Assembly: GCA_033762255.1 (NCBI GenBank)
Contig: JANRLT010000025.1
Location: 1-64,000, forward strand
DNA from: Pirellulales bacterium
Lineage (GTDB): Bacteria > Planctomycetota > Planctomycetia > Pirellulales > JALHPA01
Reading direction: 5' to 3'
DNA length: 64,000 nucleotides
Shown here: positions 52,895 to 62,070 of the stretch, one piece after another
Position numbering within the stretch: position 1 is the stretch's first letter
How the letters are laid out: each line of letters starts with the position of its first letter
Notes under the pieces: model-generated
The model's input: the letters and a program-made list of their open reading frames with translations, nothing else
The model's database searches: none
What the model was told of the DNA's origin: nothing
Made by a program: the position numbers and the translations under genes

Positions 52895-53063
52895 AATGCC
52901 AAACATTCCGCCTGCTTCATTCTCACTTTTGACTAGGCCCATACACGCTTCGCGGCTATCCACCCCAGCCACCCCGCACCCTAGCTCCTCCTCACCCCTG
53001 CTCCCCCGCTCCTTTATAAACCGTCGATGCCAGCGGCGGCTTTGTATTTTAACCCGCGCAACT

Positions 53064-53097
53064 CAACAAAAAAACCCACGGGGAATGGCCCGTGGGT
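53064..53097 (-). terminator. intrinsic terminator for the PEP-CTERM nucleotidase gene
   Basis: A 9-bp stem ACCCACGGG/CCCGTGGGT (53074-53082 and 53089-53097) with loop GAATGG. On the minus strand a TTTTTTTGTT run follows. It lies 50 bp after the stop codon of the minus-strand gene. Confidence 0.85.
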
Positions 53098-53146
53098 GGG
53101 TGATGAATCCCAATCAATAACGGCTTGAGAGAACCAAATTTCCCCA

Positions 53147-55198
53147 CTAGGCCATCCGCCGACGTAACCCGATCAGTCCCGCCGCGCCGGCAAAGGCCAA
53201 TAGCATCCAGGTCCCCGGCTCCGGCACGGCGGAAATCCGCCCGCCAGAGAACCGCTGTTGAATGGCGTATTCCGGCTTAAATGTCGAGACATCAAAGCTG
53301 GCGTTCCCATTGGCCATGAATTCTATGTAGTCCTGCAGGGCGTTTTGATCGGTCACGCCCAGCGAGGTAAAGCCATAGAGTTGGGACATGTAGGTATTCA
53401 ATCCGCCGATGGAGGTGCGGAAGTATTGGTCGCCGCCGCCAGCGCTAAAGTTGAGCGTGGCCATATCCACGGTGGTGGCAAGGGGGTCCACCAGCCACAT
53501 GCCGTTTTGGAGCACGGGGATTCCACCAATTTCAATCTCCAGCACGCGCTGCGCGGGGGTGGTGACCACGCCAGCGCTATTAAACGCAAAGCCCGGCTTG
53601 GTAATGTCGTACACCACTTCCATCCCGGCCAGGTGGGCAAACCGTCCATCCGCGCCGACGGGGTCGATCCCGGGATTCGGTCCATCGGTCGTGCGCGAGT
53701 AGGCGTTTTCCAAAAGCAACTTTAGATCGGCCAGCTTGACGTCCTCCACCACCGACACAAAGTTGCCAAAGGGAGAAACGCTAAAGGTATTCAGTTGGGT
53801 GACATCTCCCGCGGCAATATTCGCCCGGATGCCGCCACCGTTGACGATGGCAATCGCAGGTAGATCCACGCCAAAGTCCACCGCTCGTTGTTGCGCGGCG
53901 CGCAGCAGGCCGTCCGCCACCACGTTCCCCAGATTGGTCTCGCGCGAGCGAATCGTGGGCGATCCACCATGCAACAGTTGAACGCTGGTATTGGCCAAGT
54001 CATTGGCCGCCAGACCCGCGACAAAGTTTTGCACGGGAGTTACCACTTCAGCCTGGACCAGCGGATCGGCGGCGACGCCATGGGTGGCGTCGACCACGGT
54101 ACTGGCGACACGTTGCGGGCCAGAGGAATTATCAATCCCGGTCAGGTTGCCGCTATTATCAAAATTGAGCGTCACCCGGCCCAAGTAGCCGTAATTACCG
54201 CCGGTGGTAACCAAGGGGATATTATTTCCGCCTAAATCCGTCACCGTGCTGGTGAGGGGGTAATTATTTGGGACGCCGGTCAAACTGCCGGATAACGTCA
54301 CCGGAGAATCCCCGGGAATCAGACCTGTATCCACAATGCTAGCCGGAGCACTAGGCGTATAAGCGACCTTAGGCGAGATGGCGGTGGGATTTCGCAAAAT
54401 TTCGTCCCCGCCGCCGGCAATGATGAGGTCAATGCCTGGGTTCAGGCTAGCCACCAGTGTGTTGTCCGTGCTGATCCCCTGCAGGTGCCCGGCGAGAATA
54501 ATGTGATCGGCGCCCGCCATTTGTAAATTTGCAATTTGAGTATTGACCGCGGCGGCGACCGGATTGACCACCACAGCGCCCGGCGAGGAAACAAAGCTAA
54601 GCGTCTCGGTCGTGGCCCCAATGATGCCTATCTTTTTTATCCCCGCGGCGGTCGTCACATTGAGCATCTTGGTCGGGGCAATCGTCCCGGCCGTCACCAA
54701 GGATTGTAATCCGGCTTCCGCCGCAAAATTGAGGTTGGAGCTTAGGTAGGTCGTGGCATTAGTCGTTTGGGCGTCGCCAATAAATTCGGCCAACACATCC
54801 GGGCCAAAGTCAAATTCGTGATTACCCAAAATCGAGGCGTCATAGCCCATGCGGCTAATCGCCAGGGCGTCATAAAAAGTCCGGCTGCCGGGCGCGCCGC
54901 TGTCCAGACTGGCCTGAAACTGCGGCCCGGCCAGGAAGGTATCCCCCGCATAGATCGACACAACGCCATGATTGAGCGACTGATAATAAGCGCGGGTCTG
55001 ATCAAGCTGGGTTTTAAAGCGGGCCGCTCCGCCGTACTGCGACAAGCTATCGGTATAGCTAATGAGGCGGGATTCGCCGTCATTATTATGCAGCACCGTC
55101 ACCGAATATTGGGCGTAAGCGGTCGACATGCTATCGGCCGCGCAAAATAAACCAATAGCCAGGGCGGCCAAAGAAAAACGTCCAAGATTCTGTGGCAT
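53147..55198 (-). CDS. 5'-nucleotidase/metallophosphatase with PEP-CTERM anchor
   Basis: A 683-residue exported protein. A signal peptide (residues 1-30) precedes a calcineurin-like phosphoesterase domain with VTVLHNNDGES, YAGDTF, ILGNHEFDFG and LAGHLQG metal-site motifs. A 5'-nucleotidase C-terminal domain follows (ETNLGNVVADGLLRAA, VNGGGIRANIAAGDVT, FSVSPFGNFVSVVE). The C-terminus is a PEP-CTERM sorting signal: AVPEPGTWMLLAFAGAAGLIGLRRR. The protein probably hydrolyses nucleotides or other phosphate esters at the cell surface. An exosortase should process it but is not in the window. In the first motif the usual Asp-x-His is Asp-Gly-Glu. Confidence 0.9.
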   Translation of the reverse strand: MPQNLGRFSLAALAIGLFCAADSMSTAYAQYSVTVLHNNDGESRLISYTDSLSQYGGAARFKTQLDQTRAYYQSLNHGVVSIYAGDTFLAGPQFQASLDSGAPGSRTFYDALAISRMGYDASILGNHEFDFGPDVLAEFIGDAQTTNATTYLSSNLNFAAEAGLQSLVTAGTIAPTKMLNVTTAAGIKKIGIIGATTETLSFVSSPGAVVVNPVAAAVNTQIANLQMAGADHIILAGHLQGISTDNTLVASLNPGIDLIIAGGGDEILRNPTAISPKVAYTPSAPASIVDTGLIPGDSPVTLSGSLTGVPNNYPLTSTVTDLGGNNIPLVTTGGNYGYLGRVTLNFDNSGNLTGIDNSSGPQRVASTVVDATHGVAADPLVQAEVVTPVQNFVAGLAANDLANTSVQLLHGGSPTIRSRETNLGNVVADGLLRAAQQRAVDFGVDLPAIAIVNGGGIRANIAAGDVTQLNTFSVSPFGNFVSVVEDVKLADLKLLLENAYSRTTDGPNPGIDPVGADGRFAHLAGMEVVYDITKPGFAFNSAGVVTTPAQRVLEIEIGGIPVLQNGMWLVDPLATTVDMATLNFSAGGGDQYFRTSIGGLNTYMSQLYGFTSLGVTDQNALQDYIEFMANGNASFDVSTFKPEYAIQQRFSGGRISAVPEPGTWMLLAFAGAAGLIGLRRRMA

Positions 55199-55468
55199 GA
55201 GCGACTCCCTCAGTAGATGGACAAGATGTATTCAAAATTACTCCAGACTCGAAGAGCCTAACGGACAATCATTAGAAATGCGTGTGCGGGTCGTGAGTTT
55301 TGCGCATGGGAGACTTTCCGCTTTAATTCCATATCTCCCTTGATAAAACCTAAGTGTGACGAATACGTGCACAAAAAAGTCTTGGAGTCGGTTCGCTGGT
55401 TATGCTAACCTAAAACGAAGAATTTCTTCATCATTATAAAATCAAACAAGAACCGAATTTGCTAATCC

Positions 55469-56791
55469 ATGTCACCACATCAAATTGCACCAGCGCTCTG
55501 GGCCGGCAGCCCTGACTGGCGGCGGCTCAATCTAATTTTTCTGCTGTTTTGTACCCTGAACTTTGGCGTCCCTGTGGTCCTCGCGCAGATCCGGGAGCTT
55601 ACGTTGACAGACAAAATCCCCCCGGCGGTGGCAGCCACCGCGGATTCCCCCCCGCATGCGGATCAATGGTCCGCTCCCGCATTGGCGGCACTGGCCACAG
55701 CGGGAAACAACCAAGCCAATTTACGTTTGGCCCTGGACAATGTCCCCCCCGCCCAGCGGCGGGGCTTGGAATTTTTGCTGGCAAATATGCCGCAACGTGA
55801 TTTGGAGTCGCTCTCGAGCGAGTTCTTGCTAACGAATGTCCGCTTGGCCTACGCAGCCCGCGACACCGCCCCCTGGGGCAAGGATCTGTCCGAGGAGCTT
55901 TTTTTTAACTATATCCTGCCGTATGCCAACCTGGACGAAAAACGGGAGGACTGGCGGACCGAGTTTCGGCAGTTGGCGTTCCCCTTAGTCAAAGAGTGCC
56001 GCACGCCCACCGAGGCCGCCATCCGCTTAAATCGCGAATTTTTTCCGCTGCTTAAAGTGCGTTATTCCACCAAGCGTAAGGCTCCCAACCAAAGCCCGTC
56101 CGAATCACGCGCGAGCGGTTATGCCACTTGCACCGGATTGGCCATCATCCTGGTTGATGTCTGCCGCGCGGTTGGCGTCCCCGCACGGGTGGTGGGGACG
56201 CCACGCTGGTCGGATAATAGCGGCAACCACACCTGGGTGGAAATCTGGGACCAGGGCTGGCATTTTACCGGGGCAAATGAACAGGATAATCGCGGGCTGG
56301 ATCATGGGTGGTTCACCGGTCGCGCCGCCCAGGCCAAAAGCGATCCGCCGCGGTACGCGATTTACGCGGCCAGCTTTGCCAGGACGGAGCGTTATTTTCC
56401 GCTGGTTTGGAATCGCGGCGACCGGACGGTTTTTGCCGAGGATGTGACGCGGCGGTATGTCCCGGCAGACCCATTGGCTGCGCCCGCGACCATGGCCACC
56501 GTGCGGGTGCGCGTGGTTAATGCCCGGGGCGAGCGGGTGGCGACAACAATCACCGTGGCACAGGAAGGTACGGACAAACCGGCCCTGCGGGGCCAAAGCC
56601 GGGATGAGACCGCGGACATCAATGATCATTTTACGTGCGAGCTAATACCCCATAACCGCTACACCGCGCAGGCGGAAATGGCCGCGATCTCCTTTACAAC
56701 CCCCGCCGCCGGAGCGGAACAGACCATCACCGTCGAACTACCCCAGACACAGCCCACCCCCGCTATCCAACCAGCCGTGGAAAAAAAATAG
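55469..56791 (+). CDS. exported transglutaminase-like protein
   Basis: A 440-residue protein with a signal peptide (LNLIFLLFCTLNFGVPVVLA). A transglutaminase-like core has the nucleophile Cys221 in GYATCTGLAIILVDVCRAVG followed by ARVVGTPRW, and His254 in GNHTWVEIWDQGWHFTG. The C-terminal part is beta-rich (VRVRVVNARGERVATTITVA) like an Ig or carboxypeptidase-regulatory domain. Transglutaminase-like proteins of this kind may be proteases or cross-linking enzymes. It is transcribed divergently from the PEP-CTERM gene. There is no operon partner. Confidence 0.82.
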   Translation: MSPHQIAPALWAGSPDWRRLNLIFLLFCTLNFGVPVVLAQIRELTLTDKIPPAVAATADSPPHADQWSAPALAALATAGNNQANLRLALDNVPPAQRRGLEFLLANMPQRDLESLSSEFLLTNVRLAYAARDTAPWGKDLSEELFFNYILPYANLDEKREDWRTEFRQLAFPLVKECRTPTEAAIRLNREFFPLLKVRYSTKRKAPNQSPSESRASGYATCTGLAIILVDVCRAVGVPARVVGTPRWSDNSGNHTWVEIWDQGWHFTGANEQDNRGLDHGWFTGRAAQAKSDPPRYAIYAASFARTERYFPLVWNRGDRTVFAEDVTRRYVPADPLAAPATMATVRVRVVNARGERVATTITVAQEGTDKPALRGQSRDETADINDHFTCELIPHNRYTAQAEMAAISFTTPAAGAEQTITVELPQTQPTPAIQPAVEKK

Positions 56792-56853
56792 GGCAGTCCG
56801 GGGGTATTTCCGCGAGCTACATCCAGCAACCAAAAACCATATTGCGAGAGACC

Positions 56854-58509
56854 CTACCCCAGCACGTACAATTCCCGGTTGCTCGCTGGCGTGACATGCC
56901 GCGTCACCACCGCCCCAAACAGCGTATGGGCGTTGCTGTCATAGATCGCCACGTCGACCCGCTGGCCGGTCAAACGTGGATTGCCGTCAAAGACCACGAT
57001 CCGATCGCAGGCGGTCCGGCCCACAAGTTGAACGGTAAATGGGCTGGCTGAAGGCAAATCTCCTTGCAAAACACTGCTGGACAAGCCACGCTCACTGCTG
57101 GACAAGGTAGCAGTGGCACCCAAAGAGCCAGCAGTGGCATCCTGATGGAAATCCCCTTCACGATGGATGTGGTGCAGGATTTCAGGCTCGGCGGCATGGC
57201 CCGGTTCACTGCTGGACGAGCCAGCAGTACTACTCGCTACGCCAGCAGTGCCACCAGTGCTGATTCCCTCTCCGTGTTCTTTTCGCGCTAGCTTGCTCGG
57301 CCCCTCGACCAGCACCTCGACCGCCTGGCCCAGAAAGCGCTCGTAGTCCGCCTCGCTAATTTCGTTTTGCAGGGCCAGCAGTTCATTATTGCGTCGCCGC
57401 TTCACATCGTCGGGAATGTCGTCGGCGTACAGTTCGGCCCCCTTGGTCCCGGGGCGTTCGCTATACTTAAAGATAAAGCTGTTCTTGAACCGCGACTCGC
57501 GGACCAGGTCCATTGTCAGTTGAAAATCCTCCTCGGTTTCGCCAGAAAAGCCCACGATAAAATCGCTGGTCACGGCGGCGGCGGGGATCGTCTGGCGGAT
57601 GCGAGCCAGCATCTCGCGGTACTGGCCGACCGTGTAGCCCCGCTTCATCCGCTTTAGCACGGCGTCGCTGCCGCTTTGCGCCGGCACATGCAGGTACGGC
57701 GAGCATTTGGGCAGGTCCCGCACCGCCGCCAGCAGGTCGTCCGTCATGTCCAGCGGATAATTGGTGACAAATTTGATTCGCCAGAGCCCCTCAATGTCGT
57801 TCAGTTGGGTCAGCAGGTCGGATAGCCGCGTCACCCGCCCATCGCCGTGGCGAAATTTGTAGCTATTGACCGTCTGGCCCAGCAGTGTGATCTCGCGGCA
57901 GCCTTCGGCGGTCAATTTGGCGGCTTCGGCCACGATATGCGCCGGATCGCGGCCTTGTTCCGGTCCGCGGACGCTGGGGACGATGCAATACGTGCAAAAT
58001 TTGTCGCAGCCGATTTGAATGCGCACAAACGCCTGAAACGGCGAGGGCCGCATCTCGGGATCGCGGGCGGGGTCGTAGCTTTCGAACGAACGCTCGATCT
58101 CGTCGCGGGAGCCTTCCTTGCGGCCGAGGGAGACCTCTAGCTTTTGGCCCCCGCCAGCGGAAATTTCCGCCAGCAGGCGGGGAATTTGGTGCAATTGGCC
58201 CGGACCGACCACCAGATCGACAAACGGAGCGCGGTCAAACACCAGTTGCTGGTGATTCTGGGCCATGCAGCCAATCACGCCGATAATTTTATCCGGGTTG
58301 TGCTTTTTGGCGTGTTTGAGGCGGCCCAGGGCGGAGTAGATTTTATCCTCGGCATGGGCGCGGACGCTACAGGTGTTAAACAGGATCGTGTCGGCCTGTT
58401 TGGGAGAGTCGGTCAGTTGGTAGCCATCCTTGCGCAGCGCGGCGACGACGAGCTCGCTATCGAGGACGTTCATCTGGCAGCCGACGGTTTCGATGTAAAG
58501 ATATTTCAT
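56854..58509 (-). CDS. miaB: tRNA-2-methylthio-N6-dimethylallyladenosine synthase with C-terminal insertion
   Basis: A 551-residue radical SAM methylthiotransferase. Fe-S ligands of the N-terminal domain are Cys11, Cys47 and Cys81; the radical SAM cluster is CDKFCTYC (Cys168, Cys172, Cys175). It adds the methylthio group to i6A37 of tRNA. From about residue 408 to 486 a Ser/Gly/Ala/Thr-rich stretch splits the expected TRAM domain (LVEGPSK before, FTVQLVGRT and GQRVDVAI after). The stretch is encoded by palindromic repeats. The ATG at 58509 is chosen; the open frame to 58587 is not family-like. C-rich ACCCCACTCCCC precedes the ATG. Confidence 0.92.
   Translation of the reverse strand: MKYLYIETVGCQMNVLDSELVVAALRKDGYQLTDSPKQADTILFNTCSVRAHAEDKIYSALGRLKHAKKHNPDKIIGVIGCMAQNHQQLVFDRAPFVDLVVGPGQLHQIPRLLAEISAGGGQKLEVSLGRKEGSRDEIERSFESYDPARDPEMRPSPFQAFVRIQIGCDKFCTYCIVPSVRGPEQGRDPAHIVAEAAKLTAEGCREITLLGQTVNSYKFRHGDGRVTRLSDLLTQLNDIEGLWRIKFVTNYPLDMTDDLLAAVRDLPKCSPYLHVPAQSGSDAVLKRMKRGYTVGQYREMLARIRQTIPAAAVTSDFIVGFSGETEEDFQLTMDLVRESRFKNSFIFKYSERPGTKGAELYADDIPDDVKRRRNNELLALQNEISEADYERFLGQAVEVLVEGPSKLARKEHGEGISTGGTAGVASSTAGSSSSEPGHAAEPEILHHIHREGDFHQDATAGSLGATATLSSSERGLSSSVLQGDLPSASPFTVQLVGRTACDRIVVFDGNPRLTGQRVDVAIYDSNAHTLFGAVVTRHVTPASNRELYVLG
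57072..57250 (-). repeat. palindromic repeat cluster inside miaB
   Basis: Half-sites CACTGCTGG (57072-57080, 57093-57101, 57207-57215) and CCAGCAGTG (57128-57136, 57242-57250; CCAGCAGTA at 57221-57229) form several possible hairpins, for example 57207-57229. The cluster keeps the miaB reading frame and codes the low-complexity insert. Confidence 0.8.
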
Positions 58510-58669
58510 GGGGAGTGGGGTTCGATATTTATGAATATGATTAGCACGGAGGAAATGCGGGAGATTCACAGAGCAGATGCTTAACAATGTTGCTTGGAAC
58601 CAGGTTGGTTTTCACAAACTTCTGATCCGTGGGAATGAGTCAAATCCGCGCCATCTGTGTTTTATGGCA

Positions 58670-58828
58670 TTATGATTTCTTGGCCGTTTTTTGTTCCCGC
58701 GCGATGTCTTGTTCTAACTCGCGCAGCAGCGTTTCCCGCCGGGCGGCGACCAGCTTGAGCAGGGCAAACACCGCCACGTAGGCCGCGGCGGCGAACAGTA
58801 AAATGTCAAACGGGGTCCAGGGGGACAT
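58670..58828 (-). CDS. small single-TM protein
   Basis: A protein of about 52 residues: MSPWTPFDILLFAAAAYVAV, with one membrane helix running to about residue 28, then a charged helix RRETLLRELEQDIAREQKTAKKS. The start at 58828 gives a compact anchor-plus-coil layout; upstream codons to 58888 look random. It may be a helper of a membrane complex, but nothing in the context tells which. Confidence is limited by its size. Confidence 0.55.
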   Translation of the reverse strand: MSPWTPFDILLFAAAAYVAVFALLKLVAARRETLLRELEQDIAREQKTAKKS

Positions 58829-58936
58829 GGGGGCAACATTTGGTCGAGAGGATGGGCAGCAAACTTTGGATACCTGGCATAGGCCCAACGCGAAACATGA
58901 TCATACCATAAGGAATCCGATATGGGAAAACGACAG

Positions 58937-59599
58937 CTATGGCGGGGATTGCCTGGTTTCCTCCAGTGTCCTTTGAATGCCCGCTAATGTGTAGGCAATA
59001 TGAAATAGCACAATCGCCGACTCCAATAGCACCCGGATATACAAGAGTGTAAAACTAAGTATCAATAATTGTGTGGCCCGACGGTACGCATAGTTAAAGT
59101 ACTCTTGTAAGTATTCGGGAATTCGCAGAGATGTGGTAACTCGTTGCTCCGGTTCCTTCGGGGAAAGAACCCTCACCTGCACAAAATCTCCCTTGGAATT
59201 ACCACGATCATCGTCGTGGGTCAACGATACCAAGTCGGCCAACAACATGTATAGCAATAGGCCAAATGCGATGACTAATACAAAAATCCAAGTCAAGCGA
59301 ATGATCCAAGGGGTCAAATATTTCTTAAACTTCCAATCAAAAATATCGAATATCGAGTTGGAAGGTTCAAAACGCTTGCTCACGATGGACTGAAAAAATT
59401 CGTGATAGGCTCTTTTGGCGATTTGATCGAACGATGTGTTTAATCTCGCTTGCTTAATTTCCGAACCCAGCGGGGGAACCGCGATGTAGATCGGCATCTG
59501 GATCATTTGCCCGCATGCTGGACAAGCTTTGGCTAGACCACTGGAAGCCTCGTCCAGTGCTATTTCCCGATTACATGAGGGGCAGTTCACGGTTGACAT
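58937..59599 (-). CDS. zinc-ribbon membrane protein, DUF4282-like
   Basis: A 220-residue protein. A CxxC...CxxC ribbon (CPSCNREI, CPACGQMI) occupies the first 35 residues. A helical linker precedes FDIFDWKFKKYLTPWIIRLTW with a membrane helix, and a second long helix LLILSFTLLYIRVLLESAIVLFHIA near residue 185. The order FDFxFxxYLTP and RxxLE fits DUF4282. A HDDDRGN loop lies between the helices. The role is unknown. Confidence 0.75.
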   Translation of the reverse strand: MSTVNCPSCNREIALDEASSGLAKACPACGQMIQMPIYIAVPPLGSEIKQARLNTSFDQIAKRAYHEFFQSIVSKRFEPSNSIFDIFDWKFKKYLTPWIIRLTWIFVLVIAFGLLLYMLLADLVSLTHDDDRGNSKGDFVQVRVLSPKEPEQRVTTSLRIPEYLQEYFNYAYRRATQLLILSFTLLYIRVLLESAIVLFHIAYTLAGIQRTLEETRQSPP

Positions 59600-59720
59600 T
59601 TTTTACTTCGCTGGAAAAATGATTTTCTACGATTAAGACTCGCCGTGTTCAGTGTAAATCGCTGGATATTCGTCGAATGTATATTAAAATCTTACCCGAC
59701 CTGAACCTGATGAATCGTAG

Positions 59721-59870
59721 TTCGAGCTTTAGCCCGAAACCCAAGGAACTGTTGAATCTTTGGTCAAAGCGGATAAATCGGGCCGTTGGCCCTTCCATTT
59801 TTCATTTCCCATTTACCTAGGGCGACGCTGCGCTTGCCCTAGGCTGGGATAGGTCGAGCCTTTGGCCCGC
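59721..59870 (+). repeat. modular hairpin repeat, copy 2, plus a related hairpin
   Basis: TTCGAGC-TTTA-GCCCGAA (59721-59738, one mismatch), GGGCC-GTT-GGCCC (59780-59792), CCTAGGGC/GCCCTAGG (59816-59823 and 59836-59843) and AGCC-TTT-GGCCC near 59858-59867. The last three are in the same order as in copy 1 at 47100-47212. They fill much of the 349-bp spacer at 59600-59948, where no gene is seen. Confidence 0.78.
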
Positions 59871-59948
59871 AAATGTTTAGTCAACGAATTATCTTTGCAC
59901 CTTGCGAAGATTTGAAAGGTTAGTAGTCCTGATAGCATCGCGGAAAAC

Positions 59949-60155
59949 TTATTGGATAAAGTCCTGGCCAGACACGGCGGGGACCTTGCCGGAAATAAGA
60001 TCCGCGTAACGCGCATCAATTTCCGTAAGCCATTCGTCGGAAAGTCGCGGGGGAACCTCCTCGGGAAAACTCGCCGCCAGTTCATCCAGCAGTCGCTGGC
60101 GATCGGCGAGGGGCAATTGCACGGCCGCATTGAAGATCGAATCGTATGTTTGCAT
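59949..60155 (-). CDS. putative addiction module component (TIGR02574-like)
   Basis: A 68-residue protein with IFNAAVQLPLADRQRLLDELAASFPEE and LSDEWLTEIDARYADLISGK, similar in layout to short antitoxins of TIGR02574. No toxin gene follows; repeats come next. It lies 32 bp after a broken DUF29 gene on the same strand. Confidence 0.68.
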   Translation of the reverse strand: MQTYDSIFNAAVQLPLADRQRLLDELAASFPEEVPPRLSDEWLTEIDARYADLISGKVPAVSGQDFIQ

Positions 60156-60187
60156 GGATTTTGTAAGTTGCAGTACTTTTCAAATAG

Positions 60188-60642
60188 TTACATCTCGACC
60201 GTACCCGCCAACAATTCGTCCAGGGTGTACCGGCAATTTGACGGAAAAACTCCCGCGGGCAGACCCGTTTCCGCCGCGACACGCTCAAGCGCCTTGGCAT
60301 AACTTTCCGCCAAGACATGTTGGGCGTGGTTGTAAAGCACTCCTTGCCCACCCCACACAGGCTTTCCAATTCTTGGCGTTGTTCTACCAGCGTGGCCCGC
60401 CAACTGGCCGAACGCTTATTCGGTTGTTGTTCCCACTTTAACAGATAGGTCAATAATACAGTGAGCCGGCTATCCACCTCGCGGCGATCGCGTCGTGCTA
60501 TATCGAGCAAATACTCCGCAAGATTTTGGCTTTCTATTTGGTCCCAGCGTCCCTGCCGCACCAGACTGGCTGTTGCCTCTAGCCATGCCGTCTCGTCAGC
60601 GATCAATAATCCCGCCGCCATTTGTCGAGGATCGAGAATCAT
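60188..60642 (-). pseudogene. DUF29 protein broken by a frameshift
   Basis: The N-terminal half, from 60642, reads ETAWLEATASLVRQGRWDQI and LLKWEQQPNKRSASWRATLV, typical of DUF29. After about VEQRQELESL (near 60365) the frame runs into unrelated sequence, while the next frame continues with YNHAQHVLAESYAKALERVA and VFPSNCRYTLDELLAG, the expected DUF29 end, to a stop at 60188. One indel between about 60340 and 60370 explains it. A sequencing error cannot be excluded. Confidence 0.75.
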
Positions 60643-60870
60643 CGTTTTCCTTCCCCGCGTTTATCAGAGACTTTGGCTGCATGAAATTGCCTGCAAACCT
60701 GGGCAAAACCACAACCTCATGGGAAAAACCACTGTGGTGAATAATAATACCGGGTGATCTTAGTCGTTAAATAGCTTATTATGACTATTATAAATTGCGC
60801 TAAAGAGCATTCCAAGCCCATTCTCCATGTTGTCCGACTGCGGCCAGCCAGCCTCATATCCATTCCGCCC

Positions 60871-61908
60871 ATGTCTAGCCTCTTTCTTAGCGCCTGCCGT
60901 CGGCAGCCCACGCCGCGAACACCCATCTGGCTCATGCGGCAGGCGGGTCGGTACCTGCCTTGCTATCGCCAGATTCGCGAAAAGACCACGTTTCTGGAAC
61001 TGTGCAAAAATGCCGAGCTGTGCGCCGAAGTGATGCTGCTAACAGTGGAGGAACTGCAAGTCGACGCCGCGATTATCTTTGCCGACCTGCTTCCCATCTT
61101 GGAGCCGCTCGGTTTTGAACTGGAATTTACCCCCGGCGAAGGACCGATCATTCATAACCCGGTGCGCACGGGGGCCGACCTGGCCCGCTTGCGTGAATTG
61201 GAAAATCTCGCCGCGCTCGAGTTTGTGCCAGAGACCGTCCGCCTGACCAAGGCGGGCCTACCACCCCACATCCCGGTCATCGGGTTTGCGGGAGCTCCCT
61301 TTACCCTGGCCAGCTACGCCATCGAAGGGAGCGGCAGCCGCCAATACCCCCATACCAAGCGGCTCATGTATACCGACCCCGGCGCCTGGCACGCCCTGTG
61401 TCAATTGCTGACCCGCGCGATTGTCCGTTACCTGAACGGCCAGATCGCCGCCGGGGCCGACTGCGTGCAAATTTTTGACAGTTGGGTGGGCTGTCTCTCC
61501 CCCGCCGATTATCGCCACTATGTGCTACCACACATGCAGAGCCTGTTCGCGGGCCTGACCCCCAGCGCGCCAGTGATTCATTTTGGCGCGGGAAATCCGG
61601 CGCTCTTGCCGCTGATTGCCGAGGCCGGGGGAGATGTCATCGGCCTGGACTGGCGGACGGAATTTGCCACGGGCTGGCAAGCCGTGGGCCACGCGCGAGC
61701 GGTGCAAGGAAATCTGGACCCGTTGGTGCTCTTGGGCAGTTCCGGGGAACTGCGGCGGCAAGCAAGGGCCATTTTGGAAGCGGCGGGATCGCGCCCCGGA
61801 CACATCTTTAACCTGGGGCACGGCATCGTCCCCCAAACCGACCCCGCGCGGGTGCGGGAACTGATCGCGATTGTTAAGGAAGAATCGGCAAAAATCCGCG
61901 GCGGGTGA
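60871..61908 (+). CDS. hemE: uroporphyrinogen decarboxylase
   Basis: A 345-residue HemE. PIWLMRQAGRYLPCYRQIRE near residue 18 carries the substrate-binding arginines; FADLLPILEPLGFELEF, GFAGAPFTLASYAIEG, FDSWVGCLSPADYRHYVLPH and FNLGHGIVPQTDPA are all intact. It decarboxylates uroporphyrinogen III to coproporphyrinogen III in heme synthesis. The ATG at 60871 follows CATTCCGCCC; an earlier in-frame start at 60781 would add 30 unlikely residues. No other heme gene is adjacent. Confidence 0.96.
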   Translation: MSSLFLSACRRQPTPRTPIWLMRQAGRYLPCYRQIREKTTFLELCKNAELCAEVMLLTVEELQVDAAIIFADLLPILEPLGFELEFTPGEGPIIHNPVRTGADLARLRELENLAALEFVPETVRLTKAGLPPHIPVIGFAGAPFTLASYAIEGSGSRQYPHTKRLMYTDPGAWHALCQLLTRAIVRYLNGQIAAGADCVQIFDSWVGCLSPADYRHYVLPHMQSLFAGLTPSAPVIHFGAGNPALLPLIAEAGGDVIGLDWRTEFATGWQAVGHARAVQGNLDPLVLLGSSGELRRQARAILEAAGSRPGHIFNLGHGIVPQTDPARVRELIAIVKEESAKIRGG

Positions 61909-61952
61909 GGGGGACCCCCGCAGCCCGAATCCTCAATTTCAAAGAAAACATT

Positions 61953-61983
61953 CGCTATTTTTCTAAGAAAAAGCGTTTTTTTG
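61953..61983 (+). terminator. intrinsic terminator after hemE
   Basis: CGCTATTTTTC pairs imperfectly with GAAAAAGCG across a 3-base loop and is followed by TTTTTTT. It lies 44 bp after the hemE stop codon. Confidence 0.75.
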
Positions 61984-62070
61984 AATCCGCATTCTTGATT
62001 TCAGCGAATTCTTGGTGGTAACCCACTTCCGGGTTCAAACAGAGATGCGGAACAACCATACGGAACCACA

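Noticed and set aside
59813-60130. 105-codon minus-strand frame overlapping the antitoxin-like gene
   Set aside because: It is the shifted frame of the TIGR02574-like gene plus repeat sequence; no toxin similarity (RelE/ParE) is seen.
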